DNA of 64,000 nt from Candidatus Soleaferrea massiliensis AP7 (GTDB taxonomy: Bacteria > Bacillota > Clostridia > Oscillospirales > Ruminococcaceae): assembly GCF_000820765.1 (NCBI RefSeq), contig NZ_CCYH01000036.1, positions 124,001 to 188,000 on the forward strand, given 5' to 3'. Of the stretch, positions 7,505 to 16,360 are shown in pieces. The translations under genes were made by a program, and so were the position numbers. The notes below the pieces were generated by a model. That model saw only the letters and a list, made by a program, of their open reading frames with translations, was not told the DNA's origin and searched no databases. Position 1 is the stretch's first letter. Each line of letters opens with the position of its first letter.

Positions 7505-8684
7505 TGCCCTCATCCTTTCCATCGATCCGGCCGCGCACAATTTTGCCATCCACCAGCACCATCCAGGGCTTTGCGTCGATGCCGAACACCGCATTCTCAA
7601 AGACCAGCAGGTCCGCATCCTTGCCCGGTGCGATCGAACCGACACGGCCGTCGATGCCGCAGATCTGCGCCGGCAGGATTGTCAGCGCGCGCAGCGCCTC
7701 CTCCCCGCTCATTCCTTCCCTGGCGGCGACCATCGCCGAAAGCGGCAGGTAGTGGATCGGCACTTCCGGATGGTCGGTGCAGATCGCCGTGCGCACACCG
7801 GCTTCCGTCAGCCTTGCGGCATTCGCCGTCGTCTGGTTTTTCAGCTCCGGCTTGGAACGGTCGGTCAAAATCGGTCCGACAACCACATCCGCCTGCTCGC
7901 GCTTTAAGATGTCCGGGATCAGATGCCCCTCGGTGCCGTGTATGATGACATATCCGATTTCAAATTCCTTGGCGAGCCGAATGGCCGTGCAGATGTCGTC
8001 CGCCCGATGCGCGTGAAAATGCGCCTTGATCTCCCCGTTGAGCAGCGGGATCAGCGCTTCGCACTTGATATCGTATTCCGGTGGGTCCTCATCCTCGTCG
8101 GCCTGCGCCCGCAGCGTAAAATCGAGGTATTTTTCCGCTTTATAGAGCTGCTCCCGGATGATGGCCGCCGTGGCCATCCGGGTCACCGGAGGCATGTTTT
8201 TGTGGCTGTAGGTCGATTTCGGGTTTTCCCCCAATGCAAATTTGATCGCGGCCGGCGCTTTCAGGATCATATCGTCGACGCATCTTCCGCAGGTCTTCAT
8301 GGCGACGATCTCGCCGGCTACCGGATTTGCGCTTCCCGGCCCGGTCAGCACCGCCGTGACGCCCGCGTCCAGCGCATCGGAAAAGCAGCGGTCCAGCGGG
8401 TTCACCGCGTCGATTGCCCGCAGATGCGGCGTGGACGGGTCGGTGTCCTCGTTGCCGTCCTCCCCTTCAAAGCCGAGCGCATCCTCCCACATGCCGAGAT
8501 GGCAGTGCGCGTCGACAAAGCCCGGCACAACGGTTCTTCCTTCAAGATCAAGGATTTCTTCATCGGTATCCGGCACGGCCTCCATCTCGCCGATCTGCGC
8601 GATTTTGCCGTCTCTGATGAAAATATATCCGTCCGGGATATCGAGTTCCTCCATGGTCAGAATGTTTGCGTGAATGAAAAGCAT
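7491..8684 (-). CDS. Amidohydrolase-superfamily metallohydrolase (imidazolonepropionase-like)
   Basis: 397 residues with the superfamily layout: an N-terminal beta-sandwich segment, then VPGFVDAHCHLGMWEDALGF carrying the HxH metal pair, further metal His candidates in AHFHAHRADDI and HGTEGH, and the catalytic Asp in CTDHPEVP near residue 300. It ends with the typical second sandwich strand (GKDADLLVFENAVF). It resembles the deacetylase/imidazolonepropionase-like branch; the exact substrate is unknown. A strong AGAAGGAGA site precedes the ATG, with a promoter at 8719-8748. Leads a two-gene unit with the fumarase subunit. Confidence 0.88.
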   Translation of the reverse strand: MLFIHANILTMEELDIPDGYIFIRDGKIAQIGEMEAVPDTDEEILDLEGRTVVPGFVDAHCHLGMWEDALGFEGEDGNEDTDPSTPHLRAIDAVNPLDRCFSDALDAGVTAVLTGPGSANPVAGEIVAMKTCGRCVDDMILKAPAAIKFALGENPKSTYSHKNMPPVTRMATAAIIREQLYKAEKYLDFTLRAQADEDEDPPEYDIKCEALIPLLNGEIKAHFHAHRADDICTAIRLAKEFEIGYVIIHGTEGHLIPDILKREQADVVVGPILTDRSKPELKNQTTANAARLTEAGVRTAICTDHPEVPIHYLPLSAMVAAREGMSGEEALRALTILPAQICGIDGRVGSIAPGKDADLLVFENAVFGIDAKPWMVLVDGKIVRGRIDGKDEGNERT

Positions 8685-8718
8685 GCTGTGTTCTCCTTCT
8701 ATATTTCACTTATCAACC

Positions 8719-8748
8719 ATTATAGCGCAAAAAGGGGTAAAAAGCCAA
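8719..8748 (-). promoter_or_regulatory. Promoter of amidohydrolase-fumarase unit
   Basis: On the minus strand: TTGGCT (8743-8748), 18-bp spacer, TATAAT (8719-8724), about 35 bases before the start codon. Confidence 0.65.
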
Positions 8749-8780
8749 CTATTTTATGTTCCTTTTTTTGAAAATACCTA

Positions 8781-8809
8781 TTGACAATTAATTACAATTA
8801 TGGTATTAT
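8781..8809 (+). promoter_or_regulatory. Near-consensus promoter of a short transcript
   Basis: Perfect TTGACA (8781-8786), 17-bp AT-rich spacer, TATTAT (8804-8809). It points away from the amidohydrolase and no coding frame follows; a terminator lies about 40 bases past the expected start site. Confidence 0.8.
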
Positions 8810-8815
8810 CATTAT

Positions 8816-8888
8816 AGCAACTCCCCTAAACCCTTTCACTTCCCCAATTCTTTGATGCTGAGAGTTTTTTTCTCAGCATTCTTTTTTT
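8816..8888 (+). ncRNA. Candidate small RNA of about 70 nt with intrinsic terminator
   Basis: Begins downstream of the promoter at 8781-8809 with a C/T-rich unpaired leader (CTCCCCTAAACCC and on) and ends at an 8-bp stem ATGCTGAG/CTCAGCAT (8855-8862/8872-8879) followed by TTCTTTTTTT. The unstructured CCCC-rich 5' part next to a terminator hairpin is the general shape of antisense regulators that pair with G-rich ribosome sites. No known family is recognised. Confidence 0.5.
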
Positions 8889-8954
8889 GCCCGGCGTTCA
8901 GATGCATGGCTCTTCTTTCAGTAAGAACACCACATCTGCACGCCGGGCCTTTTT
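8889..8954 (+). terminator. Second, longer terminator-like hairpin
   Basis: Stem GCCCGGCG-TT-CAGATG / CATCTG-CA-CGCCGGGC (8889-8904/8933-8948) then CTTTTTCTTT. It would catch read-through from the short transcript, giving an alternative RNA of about 140 nt. From here to the addA stop at 9094 nothing else is recognised. Confidence 0.7.
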
Positions 8955-9093
8955 CTTTGGAAACCTGTGCCGGCATCACAGGTATCGCCGACGACAGCCT
9001 GCGGGTCAGACCGCAAGGTCTGTTTCATCTGAATTTCTCTGGAGATCAACCTGCTCCGCTGTACACCTCTCGATTTTTCCTGCCGATACCCAG

Positions 9094-12000
9094 TCAAAAC
9101 ACCCTGACCTCCTCGCCCAGCGCGAACGCATACAATACGCCGCCGATACAGGGCTTTTTCAGCGCCTTTTCCAGTGCCCTGCGGTAAAGCACAAGCTGGC
9201 GGGCATACCGTTCGGTCAGCTTCGCCGCGTCGGACACCTGATCGGTTTTGTAGTCGACGATGACAAACCCATCTCCTTCTTCAAACACACAGTCGGCGAC
9301 GCCCTGTACCAGGATGGGACAGCCGGCTTCGGCCGCAATCTCTCCGCTGTCAATCATCTCATAGAACCGCAGCTCACGGTGTACGCGCGGGCTTGCAAAG
9401 ATCCTTTCCGCAAGGGGGCTTTCGAAGAATTTCCGCAGGGCAGCCACGTCCACCTCCTGTCCCTCCCGTTCGGTCAGGTACTGCCGGGAGATCATCCTGG
9501 CAAGCTCGGCGCGGACGTCCGTTCTGGCATCTTCATAGCTGCAGAACTGCATAAAACGGTGCAGGATGGTGCCGCGCTCGGCGGGCGTGAAGGCCGATTT
9601 CATGGCAAACTGCGGGCGGCTGCAAAGCCTGTGCCGCCCGGCGGCGGATGATTCCAGAAGCTGGGACACCGACAGCTTGGTCGGCACCAGCGTATCGGAT
9701 TCATATGGGTACCGGAACGCGGTCTGCCGCTGAATCCGCGCAAGGATGGCTTCGTCCGGCCGGCTTTCATACCGAAAGGAGATCTGTTCGTTTTCCTGCG
9801 CCGTCTCCTGTGGTTTTTCAATGCTCATCGTCCAACGGCCGGACGCTTCAAGCACGCAGGCTTCCGGCATACCGGCCAGCGTGCGCAGCGCCTTCGCGTC
9901 GGGATGCCGCAGCGCCGCCAGCAGGACCCAGTCCAGATAGCTGGACATCTTGCGGATCACATAGGGGGATATCTTCGTCCCATCCTCCAGCGCGGCGGCC
10001 AGCTCTCCCAGTTTCTTCTGCGGCCTGTTGAGCGCCGCCGTGATGATCAGCCGCTGCTTCGACCGTGTGAGCGCGACATACAAAACGCGCAGCTCCTCCG
10101 AAAGCATGTCCTTTTCCAGCTCGAGCCGCACGGCCTCCTTCGGCAGCGTCGTGAACTGCTTCATCAGTTCAAGGTCCCGGCGCACCAGCGCGAAGCCGAG
10201 ACGCGAATGGATCAGCGTGCTGCCGCGCAGGTCCTCCCGGTTGAACCGTTTGGCCGTATCCGACACAAAGCAGACCGGGAATTCGAGACCCTTGGAATGG
10301 TGGATGCTCATAATCCGCACGGCCTCCCCCGCGCCGTCGGCAGAGCCGGGCGAAGAGAAATCCGCGTTCAGCTCCAGCATGCGGTTGACAAACCGGATGA
10401 AGGAGCCGAGGTCCCCGCGTCCGAACCCGGTGTAGTTCTTCGCGTAATCGCGCAGCAGACGCAGATGCGCCGGCGCGGCTCCGGTCGGGTCCATGACCTG
10501 GCTGACCGCTTCAAAGTCGGTCGCATCATAGATCCGCTGGACCAGCTCCCCGACCGGCAGAAGGCTCGACTCCCGGCGCAGCATCGAGAGGGTGTCGAGG
10601 AAACCGGCAATCTTAACTGCCGTCTCATCTTCCTCCCGATATCCGGTCATCGCCGTGTAGAGTGAACCGGTGCGCGCGCTCAGCCGGACGCGCGTCAGAT
10701 CGTCCGGTGTGAAGCCGAACATCGGCGACAGCAGAACGGCCAGCATCGCCACATCCTGAAGGGGATTGTCGATCACCTTGAGCATCGAAATCACGATGCT
10801 GATATCATTCCTGTATAAAAACGCCTCCCCGGTATCGGTTTTGACCGGGATGCCGTGCTCCTTGAGCGCGTCGGCATAGATTTTGGCCTTGTTCTTCGGG
10901 GAGCGCAGCAGGATACAGACGTCGCCATAGCCCATGCGGCGGTAATCGTTTCCGTCCCGGACCATGTATCCGTCCTCGGCCATCCGCGCGATCTGCTCCG
11001 CAACCAGCCGCGCTTCCAGCACGGTTTTATCCGCTTCGGATTCCCCCGCGTCGGCGATCAGAAGCTGCATATCTCGGTCGTCTTCGCTCTCCTGATAATC
11101 TGCGCCGCAGATGAGCTTCTCCTCATCGTTGTAGTCAAGCTCCCCGAGCGCTTCGCTCATGATCTGCTCAAAGATGAAGTTGATGCCGTCGGTCACCTGC
11201 CGCTTGCTGCGGAAGTTGCGGTTTAAATTGATCTTGGCCGGGAAGCGGCTTCCATCATAGGGATGAAAGCTGTTTTTCCGCGCCAGGAACAGCTCGGGCA
11301 TGGCCTGCCGGAACCGGTAGATGCTCTGCTTGACATCCCCGACCATGAAAAGGTTTTTTTCATCCCGCGACAGCGCGCGGAAGATGAGATCCTGCACCTC
11401 GTTGGTGTCCTGGCATTCATCGACGAGGATTTCCTCATATTCCTGTGAAAGCTGCTTTGCAAGCGCGGTCGGCCGGCAGCCGTCCGCATCCTTTCCGACA
11501 AGCAGCCGCAGGGTATACTGCTCAAGGTCGGAAAAGTCGAGCCATTTCTTCTCCCGCTTTTTACTCTCCAGCCTGTCCGCGAAATCCTTGGTCAACCGGA
11601 ACAGCGTGTCCACCTTGGGGCGCAGGTCGAGGATGTCCTCGGCAAACTCCGCTTCGGTGCAGCAGAACTGCTTTTCCGCCAGCCCCGCGATGATCGACTT
11701 GACCTCCTTGCGCAGATTACCGACCGCCGTCTTGCGCTGCACATCCTCATATTTGCGCAGGCTTCCGAGCCGCTCGAACTGGAAGCGGTGCAGCAATTCG
11801 TACAGCGCATCCCAATCGCCCTCCTCCGCCAGCGCGGCGAGCCGCTCGATGCCGGCAAGGTCGGACACATACGCGCTTTCATAGGCCTTCCGCATCATCT
11901 CGTCGTCGAGGATCAGCTCCAGGCTGTGCGCGGTCAGCCGCTGCGCGTAAGCCAGCGCGTCCTTTGTGTAGGACAGCACAATACCGCCCCAGACGCTTTC

Positions 12001-12618
12001 CGCCGCCCTCTGCGCTGGATCGTAAAGCGCCGCCTTCTCATCCAGCCAGTCCTCGTAGAACGGATGGGAACGGATGAAGTCGTACAGCGAAACCATCGCC
12101 GCCGCGACCTTCTTGTCATCCCGTCCGCTCGAGAGCAGCTCCACAAGGTCGCTGAAATCGCCGCTCTGGTCTTCGGCGTAAAACCGCTCGATGCTCTCTT
12201 CGGCCGCCTCCTCGCGAAGCACCTTGAGCTGGCTTTCGTCGGCAATCTTAAAGTCCGGCGAAATGTCCAGCAGGTGAAAGTGGTTTTTGATGGTGTTCAG
12301 GCAGAAGGAATGGATGGTTCCGATCTGCATGCCGGACAGCATCATCTTCTGCCGCCGGAGTGCCGCGTCCTGCGGATTTTCCCGGATCAGTTCGTCGAGC
12401 CTGCGCGCCACGCGCTCCTTCATCTCGCTGGCCGCGGCATTCGAGAAGGTTGCGACCAGCAGCCGGTCCGCGTCGACCGGGCTTTGCCCGCCGGTCAGCA
12501 TCCGGATGATCCGCTGGACCAGCACCGCGGTCTTGCCGCTGCCCGCCGCCGCCGATACCAGAATGCTGCCGCCCGAAGCGGTAAACGCGTCCCGCTGTTC
12601 CTTTGTCCAGTTCGGCAT
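9094..12618 (-). CDS. addA: ATP-dependent helicase/nuclease subunit AddA
   Basis: 1174 residues of a UvrD-type helicase plus C-terminal RecB-family nuclease, the AddA half of the AddAB double-strand-break end-resection enzyme. Walker A AAAGSGKTA is near residue 24-32. Also visible are DECQDTNEVQ (motif II), GDVKQSIYRFR, MSIHHSKGLEFPVCF, VALTRSKQRL, and nuclease motif IVDYKTDQV near the C-terminus. Start chosen at the ATG overlapping the addB stop (TGATG) with GGAGG 7 bases upstream; a GTG one codon earlier is the alternative. Length is normal for the family. Confidence 0.97.
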   Translation of the reverse strand: MPNWTKEQRDAFTASGGSILVSAAAGSGKTAVLVQRIIRMLTGGQSPVDADRLLVATFSNAAASEMKERVARRLDELIRENPQDAALRRQKMMLSGMQIGTIHSFCLNTIKNHFHLLDISPDFKIADESQLKVLREEAAEESIERFYAEDQSGDFSDLVELLSSGRDDKKVAAAMVSLYDFIRSHPFYEDWLDEKAALYDPAQRAAESVWGGIVLSYTKDALAYAQRLTAHSLELILDDEMMRKAYESAYVSDLAGIERLAALAEEGDWDALYELLHRFQFERLGSLRKYEDVQRKTAVGNLRKEVKSIIAGLAEKQFCCTEAEFAEDILDLRPKVDTLFRLTKDFADRLESKKREKKWLDFSDLEQYTLRLLVGKDADGCRPTALAKQLSQEYEEILVDECQDTNEVQDLIFRALSRDEKNLFMVGDVKQSIYRFRQAMPELFLARKNSFHPYDGSRFPAKINLNRNFRSKRQVTDGINFIFEQIMSEALGELDYNDEEKLICGADYQESEDDRDMQLLIADAGESEADKTVLEARLVAEQIARMAEDGYMVRDGNDYRRMGYGDVCILLRSPKNKAKIYADALKEHGIPVKTDTGEAFLYRNDISIVISMLKVIDNPLQDVAMLAVLLSPMFGFTPDDLTRVRLSARTGSLYTAMTGYREEDETAVKIAGFLDTLSMLRRESSLLPVGELVQRIYDATDFEAVSQVMDPTGAAPAHLRLLRDYAKNYTGFGRGDLGSFIRFVNRMLELNADFSSPGSADGAGEAVRIMSIHHSKGLEFPVCFVSDTAKRFNREDLRGSTLIHSRLGFALVRRDLELMKQFTTLPKEAVRLELEKDMLSEELRVLYVALTRSKQRLIITAALNRPQKKLGELAAALEDGTKISPYVIRKMSSYLDWVLLAALRHPDAKALRTLAGMPEACVLEASGRWTMSIEKPQETAQENEQISFRYESRPDEAILARIQRQTAFRYPYESDTLVPTKLSVSQLLESSAAGRHRLCSRPQFAMKSAFTPAERGTILHRFMQFCSYEDARTDVRAELARMISRQYLTEREGQEVDVAALRKFFESPLAERIFASPRVHRELRFYEMIDSGEIAAEAGCPILVQGVADCVFEEGDGFVIVDYKTDQVSDAAKLTERYARQLVLYRRALEKALKKPCIGGVLYAFALGEEVRVF

Positions 12619-15600
12619 CACGATTCCTCCTTTTCCAGCATCTGATACAGCGTCTCGCGGTCCATTTTGCAGATTTCACGGAACGCGTCCTCCTCGCCGT
12701 GCCGGCAGACGGTCTTATAATCACAGTAGTCGCAGGCCGTCCAGCTTCCCTTGCGGGCAGGACTGGCCTGGATGCCGCCGTTCTGCAGTTCCGATGCCAT
12801 ATCGATTATGAGCTTTTCCACATAGCTTTTGAGTTTTCCCATTTCAGCCAGCGTCGCCACGCTTGAATAGGCGTCCAGCGTGCCGTCGTTCTTGAGCTTT
12901 GCCGGGATGAACACGCCGGCGACCTCCCGCTCCATGCCGGTCAGGACGTCCGCGTCGCTGAGCAGCAGGCCGTTCATCTTGAGCTGCTTCTGCTGCTCAA
13001 GCCGCACCTCCTTCGCGTCGGCGGTCCGCTCGGCGCTGACCAGCGGATTCCTGGCGGGCATGTAGAGCACGCCCGCCGGGACGCTGTCCGGGACGCTCTC
13101 CCAGATCGAGAACAGGTAGATCAGCATCTGCAGGTTGAGCCCATAGTACACGTCGTACAAATCGAAGCTCTTGCCGCCGGATTTGTAGTCAACCACCCGC
13201 ACATATTTTTTGCCGCCGCGCTTCATGACATCCACCCGGTCCACAATGCCCTCGACCGCGATGCTGCCGCCGTCCGGCGTGAGCAGCTCCATCGATTTGA
13301 CCTTGGATCGCAGGCTGATCGGCAGCTCGAACGCGACCGGCTCGAATTCACTCTGCGCAAACTCCTTCGCCAGATGCACAAGCAGCTTCTCAACCGTCGT
13401 CTGCAGCCTTGTAAACAGGTATTTGAGCCGCGCGCTTCTCTGCTGCGCACTGTCCAGCACATCGTCGAGGTATTCCTGCAGCACTGCGGCGATCTCCTTC
13501 TTGAGGGCCGCCCGGTCCACCTCCAGCAGTCCCTTCGCGCCGTGCTTGGACAGGATGACCTGCAGTGCGTAATGGATCAGCGAACCCGCTTCAATCGGTG
13601 AAAAATCGGCTTTTCGGCGCGGTCTGGCCTTCATGCCGTTCTGGCAGAAGTATGCAAACCGGCAGCTGTGGTATTTCTCGACCCTGGACGGCGACACAAA
13701 CATCCGCCTGCCGAACAGTTCACGGGAAAGCGCCCGGTCCTCGATCCGAAACGGCCGCTTCGTCAGGTTCTCCATCAGCTTGTCGGCCCTTGCGGAAAGC
13801 TGGGGCTGCTTTTTCAGGTAACAATACATCGACACCGTTTCCGGCGTATCCTGCCGGATGTGCGCGGCATACCACTGGAAAGCCGTCCTTTGGTTCACCA
13901 CAGCATCCAGCGTGCCGGTATCCGCATTCTCTATCTGCAGCGCGGGAAAGATGCCGCGAAGCTCCCGTACAATGACCGATGGATAGAGCGCGCGGCCCTG
14001 CGCATCCGCCCGCGAAAAGCTGACATAAAGCCTTTCTCTCGCGCGGGTCATCGCGTGGTAGGCGTAGAACAGCTCCGCGGACAGCGCCTGCTCCCTCGAA
14101 TCGAAGAACTGCACGCCGTTTTCGATCAGCGTCCTGCAGTCGCGCTCCGAAAAGATGCCGGTGCGCTTCTGGGAAAGCGGAAAGACCTCCTCATTCGCGC
14201 CCAGCAGGAATACGGCGCGTTTGTCGTCCATGCGCACCTTGTCCGCCGCGCCGATGAGGATCTGATCGGCGGTCTGCGGAATCCTGCCGTAATCGGTGTT
14301 CAGGACAAGGATCTCGAACAGCTGCGCAAACCGCTTGCAGGGCAGCCGTGTTCCTTTCAGGCTGTCCGCAAACCAGTCCAGCAGCGACATCAATAACTCC
14401 CAGACCGCCGTATGTTCTTCGGCTTCCCGTGGATTCCCCTGTTCGATGGACGCGCCGATCTGCGCTTCGATACGCGTGCGCGCACCGATCTCCTCCAAAA
14501 AGGCAAATACCGCTTCGGCAAACGCCTGGCCGTCGCAGTCTGCAGTCCGCTCTTTCAGATGTAAGAGCGGCGTGACGGCGCGCAGGCGCAGTTCATTTAA
14601 CCGGACAAGCTCTTCCCTGTCCGATTCATCCGGCGCGCCCTGTCCGAAGCCTTGCGGGCTGGACTTGAATTCCTCCAGCCACATACGTCCCTTGACATCC
14701 CAGATGTAGCAGTAGTTTTCGAGCGCGGCGATCTCCTCGACCGACATGCCGTACAAATCGGATTTCAGCAGCCGGAACAGATCGTCCGGCTGAAACCGGC
14801 TTCCGACGCACTGCAGCGCCGCGAGCACCATCCGGATGAGCGGCTTCGCGGATAAATCCTCGCGCTTATCGAAAAAGTAGGACAGCTCATATTTATCAAA
14901 CACCGTTTCGATGAGGTCGGCATAGTCCTCCAGGCTGCGCACAATCACCGCGATATCCCGAAAGCGGCACCCCTCTTCACGGATCAGCCGGCAGATCTGC
15001 GCGGCCGCCTGTTCAACCTCTTCGGACGGACCGGCCGCGCACTGCAGCGTGATGCCGCCGCTGAGCTGTTCATACCGCTGATGCTCCGAACGGAACAGGT
15101 TTTGTTCCATGGCCTTCAATGCTTCCTGCTGAAACCTGCGCCCATTTTGGGAGAGCAGCGGCTTTCCCACCGTCACGCCGCACTCCCGCGCGGCGGCAAG
15201 GAAACGGCGCACGGTCTTTTTCACATTGGAAAACAGCCCGATGCCGTTCTCGCGATCCTGCAGGCCGTCGCAGGTAAACGCGGCATACACCGCCGGGGAA
15301 TCGCAGATCATGTGACGGATCAGATCAAACTCCGCGGCGGAGAAGTCGCTGAAGCTGTCGATGTACACCTGATATTCCCGGAAGAAGTGATGCTCGCGCA
15401 GCAGCTCTTCCGCCTTCGCCAGATCGTCGTCGCTGTCCCGGTAGCGCAGCTGGATGTATCCGTCGTACACGCTGTAGATGAGCGACAGCTCCCGCATCTT
15501 TTCGCGCAGCGCGCCGTCCGGAAGCTCCTCTGCCACCTTCTCAAGCCGCATGGGATCCATGCTGTTCAGCTTGAACTGTCTCGTCAGCTCGATGACCGAC

Positions 15601-15950
15601 TGCTGGAACTCCAGATGAAATGCCTGCTTGCCGAACACCTGCAGCCGGTCGGACAGCTCGTGCATACTGAGGTCCATCAGGATGGTGCGCACGCTGTCGT
15701 CGATAAAATTTCCGGCAAGATGGCCGTATTCCCGGAAGATGCGGTCGGCAAGCCGCGTAAAGCTGAGCACCTCGACCTGCATCATCCCATCCGCGCCCAA
15801 CAGCTCGTACAGCTGTTTCTCCGCCGTAAACGAAAACTGTTCGGGGATCAGCAGGATGACCTTCTTCCCCGCGCGCACATCCTTTTGGATTGCGTGCAGG
15901 ATATACCGGCTCTTTCCCGAACCGGCCGTGCCCAATAAAAGCTGCAGCAT
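12618..15950 (-). CDS. addB: ATP-dependent helicase/nuclease subunit AddB
   Basis: 1110 residues. N-terminal Walker A GTAGSGKSR near residues 7-15, degenerate UvrD-like middle, and a C-terminal nuclease with VRVVDYKSGG. The four cysteines of the AddB iron-sulfur staple are present: one in YHSCRFAYF and three in ACDYCDYKTVC near the end. It pairs with AddA and recognises Chi-like sites during recombination repair. First gene of the addBA operon; the ATG has an AGGCGGGG ribosome site. Confidence 0.97.
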   Translation of the reverse strand: MLQLLLGTAGSGKSRYILHAIQKDVRAGKKVILLIPEQFSFTAEKQLYELLGADGMMQVEVLSFTRLADRIFREYGHLAGNFIDDSVRTILMDLSMHELSDRLQVFGKQAFHLEFQQSVIELTRQFKLNSMDPMRLEKVAEELPDGALREKMRELSLIYSVYDGYIQLRYRDSDDDLAKAEELLREHHFFREYQVYIDSFSDFSAAEFDLIRHMICDSPAVYAAFTCDGLQDRENGIGLFSNVKKTVRRFLAAARECGVTVGKPLLSQNGRRFQQEALKAMEQNLFRSEHQRYEQLSGGITLQCAAGPSEEVEQAAAQICRLIREEGCRFRDIAVIVRSLEDYADLIETVFDKYELSYFFDKREDLSAKPLIRMVLAALQCVGSRFQPDDLFRLLKSDLYGMSVEEIAALENYCYIWDVKGRMWLEEFKSSPQGFGQGAPDESDREELVRLNELRLRAVTPLLHLKERTADCDGQAFAEAVFAFLEEIGARTRIEAQIGASIEQGNPREAEEHTAVWELLMSLLDWFADSLKGTRLPCKRFAQLFEILVLNTDYGRIPQTADQILIGAADKVRMDDKRAVFLLGANEEVFPLSQKRTGIFSERDCRTLIENGVQFFDSREQALSAELFYAYHAMTRARERLYVSFSRADAQGRALYPSVIVRELRGIFPALQIENADTGTLDAVVNQRTAFQWYAAHIRQDTPETVSMYCYLKKQPQLSARADKLMENLTKRPFRIEDRALSRELFGRRMFVSPSRVEKYHSCRFAYFCQNGMKARPRRKADFSPIEAGSLIHYALQVILSKHGAKGLLEVDRAALKKEIAAVLQEYLDDVLDSAQQRSARLKYLFTRLQTTVEKLLVHLAKEFAQSEFEPVAFELPISLRSKVKSMELLTPDGGSIAVEGIVDRVDVMKRGGKKYVRVVDYKSGGKSFDLYDVYYGLNLQMLIYLFSIWESVPDSVPAGVLYMPARNPLVSAERTADAKEVRLEQQKQLKMNGLLLSDADVLTGMEREVAGVFIPAKLKNDGTLDAYSSVATLAEMGKLKSYVEKLIIDMASELQNGGIQASPARKGSWTACDYCDYKTVCRHGEEDAFREICKMDRETLYQMLEKEES

Positions 15951-16286
15951 CGTTTCCCCGCCTTTCTATGGTAAAGTCTGTTTCTATTTCATATAAATTT
16001 GTTGGTATAGAAGCGCCAGAACAAAGCGGCAATCCTATTGTACCCGCATCTACTGGCAGCAAAGCCGCCGCGTACCGCAAGCTCTTCAGTCATCTGCTTA
16101 CAGACTTGGTATTCAAGCAGGAACCGACCGGTCTACGCCTGCTTGAACCGCTCTTTTCTATAACGCACCGATTGTAAGCTTTGTTCTTTCATGCAAGTAT
16201 ATCTATAGTAACAACAGCACGGATGCTCCAATTGCAGAACTGCTGTCGTATAAATTCCTTGTTCCATCCCTCCATACAAACAAAAA
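15951..16286. other. Gap before addB with an isolated inverted repeat
   Basis: About 340 bases without a gene. The one clear structure is a 10-bp perfect inverted repeat TTCAAGCAGG/CCTGCTTGAA (16112-16121/16138-16147) whose loop itself centres on GACCGGTC. The tract after it on the plus strand (CTCTTTTCT) is mildly T-rich. I could not pick a convincing addB promoter. Confidence 0.5.
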
Positions 16287-16323
16287 AGGGCGTTGCAGCT
16301 TCATACTGCAATGCCCTTTTATT
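16287..16323 (-). terminator. Terminator of the carboxyltransferase operon
   Basis: AAAAGGGCATTGCAG pairs with CTGCAACGCCCTTTT (one wobble or mismatch) and is flanked by T runs on both strands; it lies 38 bases after the minus-strand gene's stop. Confidence 0.85.
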
Positions 16324-16360
16324 TTAAACCATATTGGCCCGGTTTGCAAGCGGATACCGC

